A stretch of DNA of 64,000 bases from Scytonema hofmannii PCC 7110 (GCF_000346485.2 NZ_KQ976356.1:191282-255281), one strand, 5' to 3'. Positions 53,142 to 62,597 are shown, counted from the stretch's first letter. Numbers and translations are program-made. Notes: a model not told the origin generated them from the sequence alone.

Positions 53142-55229
53142 ATGGATAGCGCAGTGAAAAAAATTTTAATATTATCAGCTAATCCAAAGGACACAAGCCC
53201 CTTGCGATTGGGGGAAGAGGCGCGGGAAATTGAGTCGGCGTTGCAACGAGCCAAAAACCGAGATAAGTTTGAAATCGTTAGCAAGTGGGCTGTACGAGTT
53301 GAAGACTTACGCCGTGCGTTATTGGATCGCAAGCCAAATATCGTTCACTTTTGCGGACATGGTGCGGGTACTGAGGGTTTGGCTTTAGAGGATAATTCTG
53401 GGGTGACACAACTGGTGAGTAGTGAATCCATTGCAAACCTATTTGAGTTATTTTGCACAACAGTAGAGTGTGTCTTGCTTAACGCTTGCTATAGCGAAGC
53501 GCAAGCTCAAGCAATTCATCGACATATTAATTATGTTATTGGCATGAATCAGCCAATTGGGGATATGGCGGCAATTGAGTTTGCTACTGGATTTTATGAC
53601 GCATTGGGGGCTGGGGAAAGTTATGAATATGCTTTTAAAATGGGTTGTACTTCTATTCACTTAAAAGGTAGTCCTGAGTATTTGACTCCAGTTCTTAAAT
53701 CTAGACCTTCTAGCGTAGCACCTGCTGATGCTTCTACTCATAAATCAGTGGATTTTGACAATGATATCTACATCAGCTACGCTAATATCGATAATCAGCC
53801 TCTCTCTGAAAGTCAGTCAGGATGGATTTCTGATTTCCATCGCGTATTGGAAATTCGTTTAGCACAGTTGCGTGGCGAAAAAGCTAGAATTTGCCGTTCT
53901 CTCAAGTTGCAAGAGAATGATTACTTTGACGATAAGATTGTTGTGCAATTCCCCAAAGTGGCGCTGCTAGTCTCTGTACTCTCCCCTCGTTATCTGAAAT
54001 CACAATGGTGTATAAAGGAATTGCAGGAATTTTGTAAATCGGCTGAGGAAACAGGCGGTATTCGAGTGGCGGGTAATAAATCGCGCATTTTTAAAGTTAT
54101 CAAAACCCCAGTACCTCTCGAGCAACAACCTCAAGAACTAAGATCTCTCCTTAGTTATGAATTTTATGAGATGGGTCAGACAGGTAGACCCCAAGAATTT
54201 AACAGAATATTTGGTTTTGAGTCGGAAAAAAAATACTGGGCGAAACTAGAAGACCTTGCCTATGATATTTATCAGCTTCTCGAAACTTTCCAGCCGATGA
54301 AGGTAGAGGAAGCCAGCCCTATAGTAAATTCTGTCAAATCAACAGGCACAACAATTTACCTAGCAGAAACTACCTTTGATTTGAATGAAGCGCGTGATAA
54401 AATTAGACGTGAATTCCAACAGAGGGGTTACGTAATTGTTCCCGGTCAATCGCTACCATTAAATCCTGACTTCCCAGGAGTGGTTCGCGAGAATTTAGAA
54501 AACTGTAAGCTCTCGATTCATTTGATGGGTCAACGTTATGGTATAATCCCGGAAGGATTAGAGCAGTCAGTGGTTGAGTTACAGTATTCTCTCGCTAAGG
54601 CACATAAGCAGCAGAATTCGGAATTCTCCTACTTGGTTTGGGTACCGAGTGAACTCAATGTTCTTGAACCTCGACAGTCAGAATTTATTGAGCTTTTGCA
54701 GGATGATGCCGAGTTGTTGCAAACTTCTTTGGAAGATTTTAAAACTATCATCCAAGATAAACTCAACCCTCGCCAAGCGTCTTCTGAACCAAGGCGAAGA
54801 TTTGAGGGACCAACTCAGGTTTACTTGATTTGCGATCGCCGCGATCTCGATACCATTGAACCTTTAGAGGAATATCTTTGGTCTCAAAATTTGGAAGTAC
54901 TTCCATCAATGTTTGAAGGAGATGAGGCGGAAGTACGCCAGTATCATCAGGAAAGTCTACGCGATTGCGATGCTGTCCTTATATACTATGGACAGGGAAA
55001 TGAGCTATGGCTGAGGACAAAGCTACGGGAGTTACAAAAAGCTGCTGGATATGGCAGAACGAAACCCATGTTAGCGATCGCCGTGTACGTGGCTGGACCT
55101 GAAACAAACCAAAAACAGCGATTCCGCACTCACCAAGCGATGGTCATCAAAAACTTTGAAGAATTTTCTCCTCATGCATTAGAACCATTTCGAGTTCAAT
55201 TGACTCAACGTCAAGGAGGGCTGCAGTGA
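53142..55229 (+). CDS. CHAT-TIR-DUF4062-like-TIR multidomain protein
   Basis: 695 residues. (1) ~1-190: short CHAT domain, KKILILSANPKDTSPLRLGE, His in IVHFCGHG, Cys in [10 protein letters not shown]; about 60% like the domain at 7000. (2) ~203-375: TIR-like domain, DIYISYANIDNQ with LLVSVLSPRYLKSQWCIKEL, where the SxxYxxSxWCxxEL segment includes the candidate catalytic Glu. (3) ~402-500: DUF4062-like, TTIYLAETTFDLNEARDKIR, then RYGIIPEGLEQSVVELQYSL. (4) ~556-690: a second TIR/Toll-like region, TQVYLICDRRDLDTIEPLEE, then SLRDCDAVLIYYGQGNELWL. TIR domains can be NAD hydrolases or signalling adaptors. The stop overlaps the start of the nSTAND1 gene by one base, so the two are coupled. Confidence 0.85.
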   Translation: MDSAVKKILILSANPKDTSPLRLGEEAREIESALQRAKNRDKFEIVSKWAVRVEDLRRALLDRKPNIVHFCGHGAGTEGLALEDNSGVTQLVSSESIANLFELFCTTVECVLLNACYSEAQAQAIHRHINYVIGMNQPIGDMAAIEFATGFYDALGAGESYEYAFKMGCTSIHLKGSPEYLTPVLKSRPSSVAPADASTHKSVDFDNDIYISYANIDNQPLSESQSGWISDFHRVLEIRLAQLRGEKARICRSLKLQENDYFDDKIVVQFPKVALLVSVLSPRYLKSQWCIKELQEFCKSAEETGGIRVAGNKSRIFKVIKTPVPLEQQPQELRSLLSYEFYEMGQTGRPQEFNRIFGFESEKKYWAKLEDLAYDIYQLLETFQPMKVEEASPIVNSVKSTGTTIYLAETTFDLNEARDKIRREFQQRGYVIVPGQSLPLNPDFPGVVRENLENCKLSIHLMGQRYGIIPEGLEQSVVELQYSLAKAHKQQNSEFSYLVWVPSELNVLEPRQSEFIELLQDDAELLQTSLEDFKTIIQDKLNPRQASSEPRRRFEGPTQVYLICDRRDLDTIEPLEEYLWSQNLEVLPSMFEGDEAEVRQYHQESLRDCDAVLIYYGQGNELWLRTKLRELQKAAGYGRTKPMLAIAVYVAGPETNQKQRFRTHQAMVIKNFEEFSPHALEPFRVQLTQRQGGLQ

Positions 55230-58200
55230 TGGTAACTACCCAAGTTCGCTTCAATCCTTTCCCCGGTCTGCGCCCTTTTGAAGTCGATGAGGCTCACTTA
55301 TTTTTTGGACGAGAAGGTCAAGCCGATGAGTTACTGCGGCGTCTGGGGCGCAATCGTTTACTAGCTGTGGTAGGAACGTCTGGAAGTGGAAAGTCCTCAC
55401 TAGTACGGGCAGGGTTGTTGCCCTCTCTGTACAATGGGTTTATGGTTCAAGCTGGCTCAAGCTGGCGAGTGGCGGTGTTCCGTCCGGGAGATGACCCGAT
55501 TGGTAACCTCGCCCGTGCATTGAATCACCCTAAGGTTTTTGGCACAGACTCAGAGGATGCCGTGTCTGCAATCATTACGGAAACGACTTTGCGTCGCGGG
55601 GCGTTAGGACTCATTGAGGTTGTGCAGCAGGCTAGAATGCCGAGTGATGATAATTTACTGGTGGTAGTCGATCAGTTTGAGGAACTGTTTCGCTTTAAAC
55701 AAAATGCTTTGAGCAAAGATTCTAAAGATGAAGCAGCAGCTTTTGTAAAATTGTTGCTAGAAGCTACCGGACAGAAAGTCGTTCCTATTTACGTTGTCAT
55801 AACTATGCGTTCTGACTTTCTGGGGGATTGTGCCCAATTTCGGGATTTACCTGAAGCCCTCAATGACAGTCAGTATTTAGTCCCACGCATGACCCGCGAC
55901 CAACGTCACATAGCTATTGAGGGACCGTGTGCAGTGGGTGGTGCTAAGATGACTAAGCGCTTGGTGAATCGGCTACTAAATGACATGGGTGACAATCCCG
56001 ACCAGCTACCCATTTTGCAACACGCTTTGATGCGTACCTGGGACTACTGGGCAAACAATCATCAGGATGGAGAAGCGCTCGATTTGTACCATTATGAAGC
56101 GATCGGGAGCATGGCAAAAGCATTGTCGCAACATGGAGATGAAATTTATAAAGGTTTACCCGACGTTCGTTGTCAGAAAATTGCCGAAAAGTTATTTAAA
56201 TGCCTAACAGAGAAAGCCTTTGATGGTCGCGGCATTCGCCGTCCTACTAAGCTACAAGAAATCTGCGATGTTGCTGAGGCAGAGTCAGCAGAAGTTATTA
56301 ACATTGTAGAGCAATTTCGTGCTCCTGGTTGCTCGTTTTTAATGCCACCTGTAGGGACAAGACTGAATGGGAATTCCGTATTAGATATCTCCCATGAAAG
56401 TTTAATGAGGGGATGGCAACAACTTGAGGATTGGGTAGAGTCAGAGAGCCAAGGATCTCAAATTTATCGGCGTTTGGCAGAAACTGCAATACTTTATCGG
56501 GAAGGAAGAGCAGGACTTTGGCGCGATCCCGAACTCACCATCGCCATGAAATGGCTGGAGAAAAACCGCCCCAATGCAGCTTGGGCAAAGCGTTACAACC
56601 CGGAATTTGAGCAGGCGATGAATTTTTTGAAGGAAAGCACTGTAGCCCGCGATCGCGAAATAGCAGAAAAGGAAAAAGTTCGACATCAAGCAGAAGCTAT
56701 TAAGCGACAAAGACTAATCATAGTTAGCGTGGGGGCTGGGTTTCTCATTGCAACTGTATTGAGCATATTCGCTTTTAATCAGCATCGGCAGTCTGAAAAA
56801 AGTGAGATAGAAGCTCGAACTGCCTCTTCAGAAGCATTTTTGGTTTTAAATCGGGAATTCGATGCTTCGATAGAATCTCTAAAAGCGGGAGCAAAATTAA
56901 GGCGAAGGTTAGGGGCAGAAACCGAGACTACCCGAGAAGTTGTGACTGCGCTACAACAAGCAATCTTTAAGGTTAATGAGTTCAATCGTTTAGAGTCACA
57001 TAGCAATGGGATTCTGAAAGTAAGTTTTAGTCCTGATGGTAAAACACTTGCCACAGCCAGTCGGGATAAAACTGTAAAGCTTTGGAACTTGGATGGTAAA
57101 CTACTGACAACTATAAAAGGGCATAATGATGCAGTAACTCATGTAAGTTTCAGCCGTAATGGTAAGGTAGTTGCCACTGCCAGTCGAGATAAAACTGTAA
57201 AGCTTTGGAACTTGGATGGCAAAGAACTGAGTACTTTAAGAGGGTATAGCGATGCAGTAAATTTTGTGAGTTTCAGCCCTAATGGTCAGGTACTTGCCGC
57301 AGCTAGTTATGATAACACTATAAAGCTCTGGAAGCGAGATGGCACCCTACTGAAGACTTTAAAAGGGCATAGTAATGCAGTGAATAGTGTAAATTTCAGT
57401 CCTGATGGCAACATAATTGCCGCAGCTAGTTCTGATAGAACCGTTCAACTTTGGAGCTTGGATGGCAAAGAACTGAGTACTTTAAGAGGGCATAGCGATG
57501 CAGTAAATGGTGTGAATTTCAGCCCTAATGGTCAGGTACTTGCCACCGCTAGTTATGATAACACTATAAAGCTTTGGAAGCGAGATGGCACCTTAGAGAA
57601 AACTTTAAAAGGGCACAATGATGCAGTGGCTGATGTGAGTTTCAGCCCTGATGGTCAGTTTCTTGCCACAGCTAGTTCTGACAAAACTGTTAAACTTTGG
57701 AGAGTAGATGGCACACTACTGAAAACTTTTGAAGGACATAGCGATGCAGTGACTGATGTGAGTTTCAGTCCTGATGGTAAAACGCTTGCTTCAGCCAGTC
57801 TCGATAAAACCGTGAAGCTTTGGAGACTAAATAATGAATTCTTTGTTTCTCTCTTAGGTCACACAGCTTCAGTCACTGGTGTGAGTTTCAGCCCTGATGG
57901 TAAAACGTTTGCTTCAACTAGTTCGGACAAAAGCGTTAAACTTTGGAATGTAGCGACTGGCAGACTAATACAAACTTTAGCAGGGCATACTGATGCAGTA
58001 ACTGATGTGATTTTCAGTCCTGATGGCAACATAATTGCCACAACTAGTCGGGATAAAACTGTAAAGCTTTGGAATGTAGCGACTGGCAAAGAAATAAAGA
58101 CTTTAAAAGGTCATACTGCTGGAATTAATAGGGTAGCTTTCAGCCCTGATGGCAAAACAATTGCCACAGTTAGTTCTGACGGAACTGTTAAACTTTGGGA

Positions 58201-58837
58201 TCTGATAAGTGCCAGAGAAATAAAGACTTTAAAAGGTCATACCGATGCAGTGACTAGTGTGAGTTTCAGCCCTGATGGCAAGACACTTGCCACAACTAGT
58301 CGGGATAAAACTGTAAAGCTTTGGGATGTAGCGATTGGCAGAGAAATAAAGACTTTAAAAGGTCATACCGATGCAGTGAATAGTGTGAGTTTCAGCCCTG
58401 ATGGCAAGACACTTGCTACAACTAGTCGGGATAAAACTGTAAAGCTTTGGGGTGTAGCGATTGGCAGAGAAATAAAGACTTTAGTAGGGCAAAGCGATGC
58501 AGTCAATGGTGTAAGTTTTAGCCCTGATGGTCAGGTGCTTGCCACCGCTAGTTCTGACAAAACTGTTAAACTTTGGAAGCTAGATGGCACACTAGTAACA
58601 ACTTTAACAGGGCACAACGATGCAGTGAATGGTGTGAGTTTCAGTCCTGATGGTAAACTACTTGCTTCAGCTAGCGCTGATAGATCTATAATTCTGCGTG
58701 ACTTAGAGAATCCTAATAATAAACTACTGATCAATCCATCATTAGAAGGGTTACTCAAGCGTAGCTGTGATTGGCTACATGATTATCTAAAAAATAACCC
58801 TAGTGTTAGTGAGAGCGACAGAGCTTTATGTAATTAA
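55229..58837 (+). CDS. nSTAND1 ATPase with transmembrane helix and 14 WD40 repeats
   Basis: 1202 residues from ATG 55229, preceded by AAGGAGGG at ideal spacing. nSTAND1: FPGLRPFEVDEAHLFFGREG, Walker A VVGTSGSGKSSLVRAG (~47-62), Walker B LLVVVDQFEELF (~145), then helical ARC. A membrane segment at ~493-512 (LIIVSVGAGFLIATVLSIFA) and a short helical domain come next, then 14 WD40 repeats (~590-1165), enough for two seven-bladed propellers. Several repeats are nearly identical at DNA level. In the model of the family, the propeller senses a ligand and the STAND ATPase oligomerises. Its coupled upstream partner (CHAT-TIR) would be the effector. Confidence 0.93.
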   Translation: MVTTQVRFNPFPGLRPFEVDEAHLFFGREGQADELLRRLGRNRLLAVVGTSGSGKSSLVRAGLLPSLYNGFMVQAGSSWRVAVFRPGDDPIGNLARALNHPKVFGTDSEDAVSAIITETTLRRGALGLIEVVQQARMPSDDNLLVVVDQFEELFRFKQNALSKDSKDEAAAFVKLLLEATGQKVVPIYVVITMRSDFLGDCAQFRDLPEALNDSQYLVPRMTRDQRHIAIEGPCAVGGAKMTKRLVNRLLNDMGDNPDQLPILQHALMRTWDYWANNHQDGEALDLYHYEAIGSMAKALSQHGDEIYKGLPDVRCQKIAEKLFKCLTEKAFDGRGIRRPTKLQEICDVAEAESAEVINIVEQFRAPGCSFLMPPVGTRLNGNSVLDISHESLMRGWQQLEDWVESESQGSQIYRRLAETAILYREGRAGLWRDPELTIAMKWLEKNRPNAAWAKRYNPEFEQAMNFLKESTVARDREIAEKEKVRHQAEAIKRQRLIIVSVGAGFLIATVLSIFAFNQHRQSEKSEIEARTASSEAFLVLNREFDASIESLKAGAKLRRRLGAETETTREVVTALQQAIFKVNEFNRLESHSNGILKVSFSPDGKTLATASRDKTVKLWNLDGKLLTTIKGHNDAVTHVSFSRNGKVVATASRDKTVKLWNLDGKELSTLRGYSDAVNFVSFSPNGQVLAAASYDNTIKLWKRDGTLLKTLKGHSNAVNSVNFSPDGNIIAAASSDRTVQLWSLDGKELSTLRGHSDAVNGVNFSPNGQVLATASYDNTIKLWKRDGTLEKTLKGHNDAVADVSFSPDGQFLATASSDKTVKLWRVDGTLLKTFEGHSDAVTDVSFSPDGKTLASASLDKTVKLWRLNNEFFVSLLGHTASVTGVSFSPDGKTFASTSSDKSVKLWNVATGRLIQTLAGHTDAVTDVIFSPDGNIIATTSRDKTVKLWNVATGKEIKTLKGHTAGINRVAFSPDGKTIATVSSDGTVKLWDLISAREIKTLKGHTDAVTSVSFSPDGKTLATTSRDKTVKLWDVAIGREIKTLKGHTDAVNSVSFSPDGKTLATTSRDKTVKLWGVAIGREIKTLVGQSDAVNGVSFSPDGQVLATASSDKTVKLWKLDGTLVTTLTGHNDAVNGVSFSPDGKLLASASADRSIILRDLENPNNKLLINPSLEGLLKRSCDWLHDYLKNNPSVSESDRALCN

Positions 58838-58911
58838 AATGTTACGGTTGTTATGGCATTCCAATAGAAAACGGACAAAGTTGAAGAAACCTGCTTGGTT
58901 AATTTTGTAGC

Positions 58912-60471
58912 TTACAGACACATCGCTTGATGCTGGCTCAAAATCTCAAAAATTTTATCTGCGGGAGCTAGCCCTAGTTCCTTTGGCTCCAGCTTGTGCA
59001 ATCCACCGCCATACACTCGACCCTCACCCATCAGCACTTCACTCTTAATTTCATTGAGCGCTAGCCATACCTTCTTAAACAGTTCTGGCTTCTTTGACAA
59101 TGCGTCAGCTAAAGCAGGTTTGGGATACAACATTAAGTAGACGTTGGTTGCTGTCGCCATTGAATGATTCAAGATAAATCGAAAAGGTTTTGCCCGATGG
59201 GTATCAACACGCCCCATGTAGGTACAAAGAAATGGTGAGGGGGGTCGGTTTTCCTGCACGTACCAAGGAGAGCGATGTTTGCATAGATAGCGATCGCTAA
59301 TTCCATTCTTGACTCCCAGTTGAAGATATTTCCAAAGCGCGGGATACTTCGCTTCCACCTCAAAATTAGGTAAATCGCACCTGAGCAGAAATAGCTGGCG
59401 ATCTAAAACTGGATTTCCAACGCGATCAGCTTCAATCTCATCAACTGATAAACAACGCGGACTGGGTAGAATTGGTTTTAAAAACTCAGTCGGGAGTCGG
59501 TGAAGCGAAACTTGCTCTGGTGTCAGCACAAAAAAATTGTTAGCGCCCGTTGCCAAACCGCGTTTTATGGTAAATAAATCCTGAAGCAACACGGGCTTGA
59601 ACTTGGAAGTGGGGCTACCAGACGCCCCTCCAAACCGAGTCCACTTAGCTGTTGAGCTTAAAACATCCACCAAAACCTGCTCTCGAACGAGTGGGGAAGC
59701 CAAACTCCCGCCGTAGGTAAACTCAACAGTATGATGGGTTGGTGGCAAAACTTTCTTGAACCAAACTACTGCTGATGACACCAGTGCATCTTCAAACTGC
59801 ACATCTTTTGGATAAAAGCGATGAATACGCAGCAAAGTGACACGATTGAGCAGGTACTCTTTAATTTGCTGTCCATAATTCACATCCATAAATCCACTGG
59901 GTATTAGCCATCCCGCTAGAGCATTTTCAGCCATCCACGCATCTGAAATACACAAGAAATGACAGTAAAGCCCAGCTAACCCACTTAGCTTTATACCAGT
60001 TGTTTGCGAAGTTTTATTGTGCAACCGCAGCTTCTCAACTTTGCTTAAGTGATGATGTCGGACATAGGGTGGATTGCAAATGAGCAAATTAGCCAGAGCT
60101 TCATTGCTGTTAGAAGGTGTAGCCTGGGTAAAGTCAGCGATTTTTAACTTCAGTGGTGTGTTACCCCAAAGTTTAATGGCTTCATCCCCGTAGTAGGGAT
60201 CGATCTCGTATCCAACTGCTGAAACAATTTGTGATGCTGGAAATACCCGTAACAAAGCAGAGTAGAAGGAGCCAGTACCAAAAGCTGGGTCAAGAAAACG
60301 GATTTTGAGGTCAGAAGGTAAAAGTGACTTGGCATATTCTAAAATATCTGTTGCTAAATCAGTTGGTGTGGCAAACTGACCCAGCTTGTTCCGCTCAATT
60401 TGGGTTTTGGCTTCATCGAGTTGTTTTTGTAATAACGCCCGTCTTTGTTCAATTGCTGTAGTTGCAGTCAT
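58912..60471 (-). CDS. Type II N6-adenine DNA methyltransferase (XamI-like system)
   Basis: 519 residues. N-terminal KLGQFATPTDLATDILEYAK, SAM motif I FLDPAFGTGSFYSALL (~68-83), motif IV LLICNPPYVRHHHLSK (~130-145; NPPY catalytic), then TARGET-recognition part. Gamma-type class of amino-methyltransferases, Eco57I/TaqI-like. It modifies adenine within the recognition site to protect the host DNA. It follows the endonuclease gene with an ATGA overlap, so it is co-translated. XamI (recognises GTCGAC) is the best family match; the site of this enzyme is not proven. Confidence 0.92.
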   Translation of the reverse strand: MTATTAIEQRRALLQKQLDEAKTQIERNKLGQFATPTDLATDILEYAKSLLPSDLKIRFLDPAFGTGSFYSALLRVFPASQIVSAVGYEIDPYYGDEAIKLWGNTPLKLKIADFTQATPSNSNEALANLLICNPPYVRHHHLSKVEKLRLHNKTSQTTGIKLSGLAGLYCHFLCISDAWMAENALAGWLIPSGFMDVNYGQQIKEYLLNRVTLLRIHRFYPKDVQFEDALVSSAVVWFKKVLPPTHHTVEFTYGGSLASPLVREQVLVDVLSSTAKWTRFGGASGSPTSKFKPVLLQDLFTIKRGLATGANNFFVLTPEQVSLHRLPTEFLKPILPSPRCLSVDEIEADRVGNPVLDRQLFLLRCDLPNFEVEAKYPALWKYLQLGVKNGISDRYLCKHRSPWYVQENRPPSPFLCTYMGRVDTHRAKPFRFILNHSMATATNVYLMLYPKPALADALSKKPELFKKVWLALNEIKSEVLMGEGRVYGGGLHKLEPKELGLAPADKIFEILSQHQAMCL

Positions 60472-61430
60472 ATTCCAAATAATGCCAAGTCATCAATACG
60501 ATGTTCCCACACCCAATCAATTCCCTCTGCAGCTTCATAACCCAAGTAGCCACTGTCAAAATAACCGCAAAGGAATAGAATAAAACGGACATTGTTGCCG
60601 TAATTAAGCCACAATTGAGCAATTTTAATGGCTTCCTCTTTGCGTCTTTTATTAGGATTAGTATAATCGCCAGCAGATTTTGCTTCAATCAGTAACGGTA
60701 AATCACCGGGGTTAGATTGAAGCGGCATAATGACAACATCAATCGGGATATTAACCTGTTTGCTGCCAGATTGTAAACTTACAGGAACATTGAGGCGAAA
60801 CGAGAAATTACCGGGTTGTATCGTCTCAAAACTTAAAGAGGCTCCTCCTCTAACATATGAGTAGCCGCGCTGCTCCAACCACTGCCGAATCAATGCCAAC
60901 TGTCTTCGCTCTTGAGCATTGCGAACAATTGGGTCAGTCAACGCACCACAAAGACGGTCTGCAACAATTGTCGCTGCTCGATGGACTTGTGTTTCAGTCG
61001 GTTCTAACTCATTCTCCAACCAAGGAAAAATGTCTTTATCGGCCAACCGTGTAATAATTTGACCAATTTTCATCAATTCAGCATCGACTAATCCACTGTC
61101 CATCCGTGGAGGAATCCTGCTTTTCTCTTCCATGTTTTTGACGAGATTGGGTAGCACTCCAGCTAAACCTATAAGGCGATCGCGAGCCAAAGGTGGTGCT
61201 GTTGCCATGCGTAGTATGGGCAGAATAGATGGATGTTGACGCAGTACAGTGGGCGTGATGTTGGTTAGGTTAGCAGTCGTTGCTAAAGCTGATTCGACTT
61301 GTTGAGTTGTGGTAATACGAGTGTCGCGGTAGGCACTTGGGGCGAACTCCATGAACCAACTATTATAAAGGTCTACAGACTGGGCAATATCTTGCTTCCA
61401 CAAGTGTGGTTTATCAGCATTGACTGGCAC
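60468..61430 (-). CDS. XamI-like type II restriction endonuclease
   Basis: 320 residues: N-terminal KPHLWKQDIAQSVDLYNSWF with FAPSAYRDTR, characteristic of the XamI family. The catalytic PD-(D/E)XK core is near 210-245: NIPIDVVIMP (acidic D) and LPLLIEAKSAGDYTNPNKR (E-A-K). A C-terminal region YFDSGYLGYEAAEGIDWVWE completes the fold. It cleaves unmethylated DNA; the cognate methylase is the next gene. Overlaps the CHAT remnant by 17 bp at its start. Confidence 0.88.
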   Translation of the reverse strand: MPVNADKPHLWKQDIAQSVDLYNSWFMEFAPSAYRDTRITTTQQVESALATTANLTNITPTVLRQHPSILPILRMATAPPLARDRLIGLAGVLPNLVKNMEEKSRIPPRMDSGLVDAELMKIGQIITRLADKDIFPWLENELEPTETQVHRAATIVADRLCGALTDPIVRNAQERRQLALIRQWLEQRGYSYVRGGASLSFETIQPGNFSFRLNVPVSLQSGSKQVNIPIDVVIMPLQSNPGDLPLLIEAKSAGDYTNPNKRRKEEAIKIAQLWLNYGNNVRFILFLCGYFDSGYLGYEAAEGIDWVWEHRIDDLALFGI

Positions 61431-61641
61431 TGGTTTCCTCTTTTTTTACAATAACATGGCAAGGTGCATCTAATGGTTGGGGGAGTACAACTTTACCTTT
61501 CGGTGTCTGAAAAAGATGTAATCCATTATCACTTTCACCATGTCCAGTAAACCGTAAATGAGATGTACCTGTCGGATTTGCGGCTAAAATAAGAATTGTC
61601 CTAACTAGGGTATCATCAAAACCTGTTGTGGGTTGAGACAT
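61414..61641 (-). pseudogene. Collapsed CHAT gene: first strand joined to the GHG motif
   Basis: 75 codons: MSQPTTGFDD, then TILILAANPTGTSHLRFTGH and GESDNGLHLFQTPKGKVVL. TILILAANP..T..LR is the first strand of the CHAT domain (compare KKILILSANPKDTSPLRL), but the sequence jumps from LR straight to F-GHGES, lacking ~60 residues, and there is no Cys motif. It is a CHAT gene with an internal deletion. The last part recurs at 47315. Confidence 0.7.
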
Positions 61642-61690
61642 TTATCTTTCTAAGGGCTAAGAACAGTTTTTCTTGCTCATAAGGAAACAC

Positions 61691-62122
61691 ATGAAGAAAA
61701 AGAATCTGCCTGCTAATAGCCCCTGCGAGGTGCTGCAAACCATTCTTGCCCCTTATGCAGCTATGAAGCATCTGGATTGTCAGGATCTAGCCAGAGTAAT
61801 TATTACAGTATTAGCAGAAATAGATATTCCTTATGAGGTTTTTGTCGGAAGGGTATCTTATCAAAAATGGCAATCACCAAAACATATCTGGATTGATATT
61901 CATGGTGAGATGCGGATTGATTTCCGACTCAAGCACTGTACACGTCTTCAGGCTGATATGATTTCTTCTAAAACCATGCCTTACGGCGTTTTTAATCCTT
62001 ATGATTTTCCAGAATATGTGTATCGAGGTGATGCAATATACATGACGGTTCCGCCTAAACCTATTCTTGAAGAAATACTTGACCCTATGAGGAGAGAACC
62101 TGTTGATTGCAGTTTTTATTAG
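61691..62122 (+). CDS. Hypothetical protein, possible transglutaminase-like fold
   Basis: 143 residues from ATG 61691 (AAGGAA upstream). Sequence MKHLDCQDLARVIITVL, then DIPYEVFVGRVSYQKW, PKHIWIDIHGEMRIDFRLKH, and GVFNPYDFPEYVY. The order Cys (DCQDLARVI), His (HIWIDI), Asp (RIDFR) with the typical Y-E-V-x-V-G-R spacing fits the transglutaminase-like papain fold. This is a motif-based guess; the family is not otherwise recognised. It would be cytosolic. Divergent from the CHAT remnant. Confidence 0.5.
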   Translation: MKKKNLPANSPCEVLQTILAPYAAMKHLDCQDLARVIITVLAEIDIPYEVFVGRVSYQKWQSPKHIWIDIHGEMRIDFRLKHCTRLQADMISSKTMPYGVFNPYDFPEYVYRGDAIYMTVPPKPILEEILDPMRREPVDCSFY

Positions 62123-62597
62123 TGAGAATTTCATGCTTATCGATTCCAAACAATTTGCATCTTTATGCTAATCAAGAGGATAAACATAAAACCTAAATGC
62201 TTTTCTATCTGTCCTTTTTCATCACCAAGAAATCATCAGCTAGTCTGGTTGGCATTGAGCCGAGATCCTTGTCAAATCATGCAAGATGGTCTGAAGAATA
62301 CTGCTATGTCTACCTTTTAGCTATTCTTGAAAAATTTGTGTTACACCATAAAGCATGAACATAAGGTTGACAGGGGAGGGAACTAATTAAGACAGTTTAG
62401 AACTTAAATACCAACAATTGACCTTAAATTGGGAAAACACCCAAGATTGGTGATAGCGCTCACAACCACAATAAATTGATACTTTGAGCCATCAGGTGGT
62501 CAACGAAATGGCTCTTTTGTAGAATGCGTGTGTATACGTAGTAAAAAATTATATACAAGAAGAATTGCTCCGCATTGGCTCTAATGACGATATTCTG
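62123..62597. other. Intergenic region, no gene seen
   Basis: AT-rich, between convergent genes. No clear terminator or coding frame. Confidence 0.5.
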
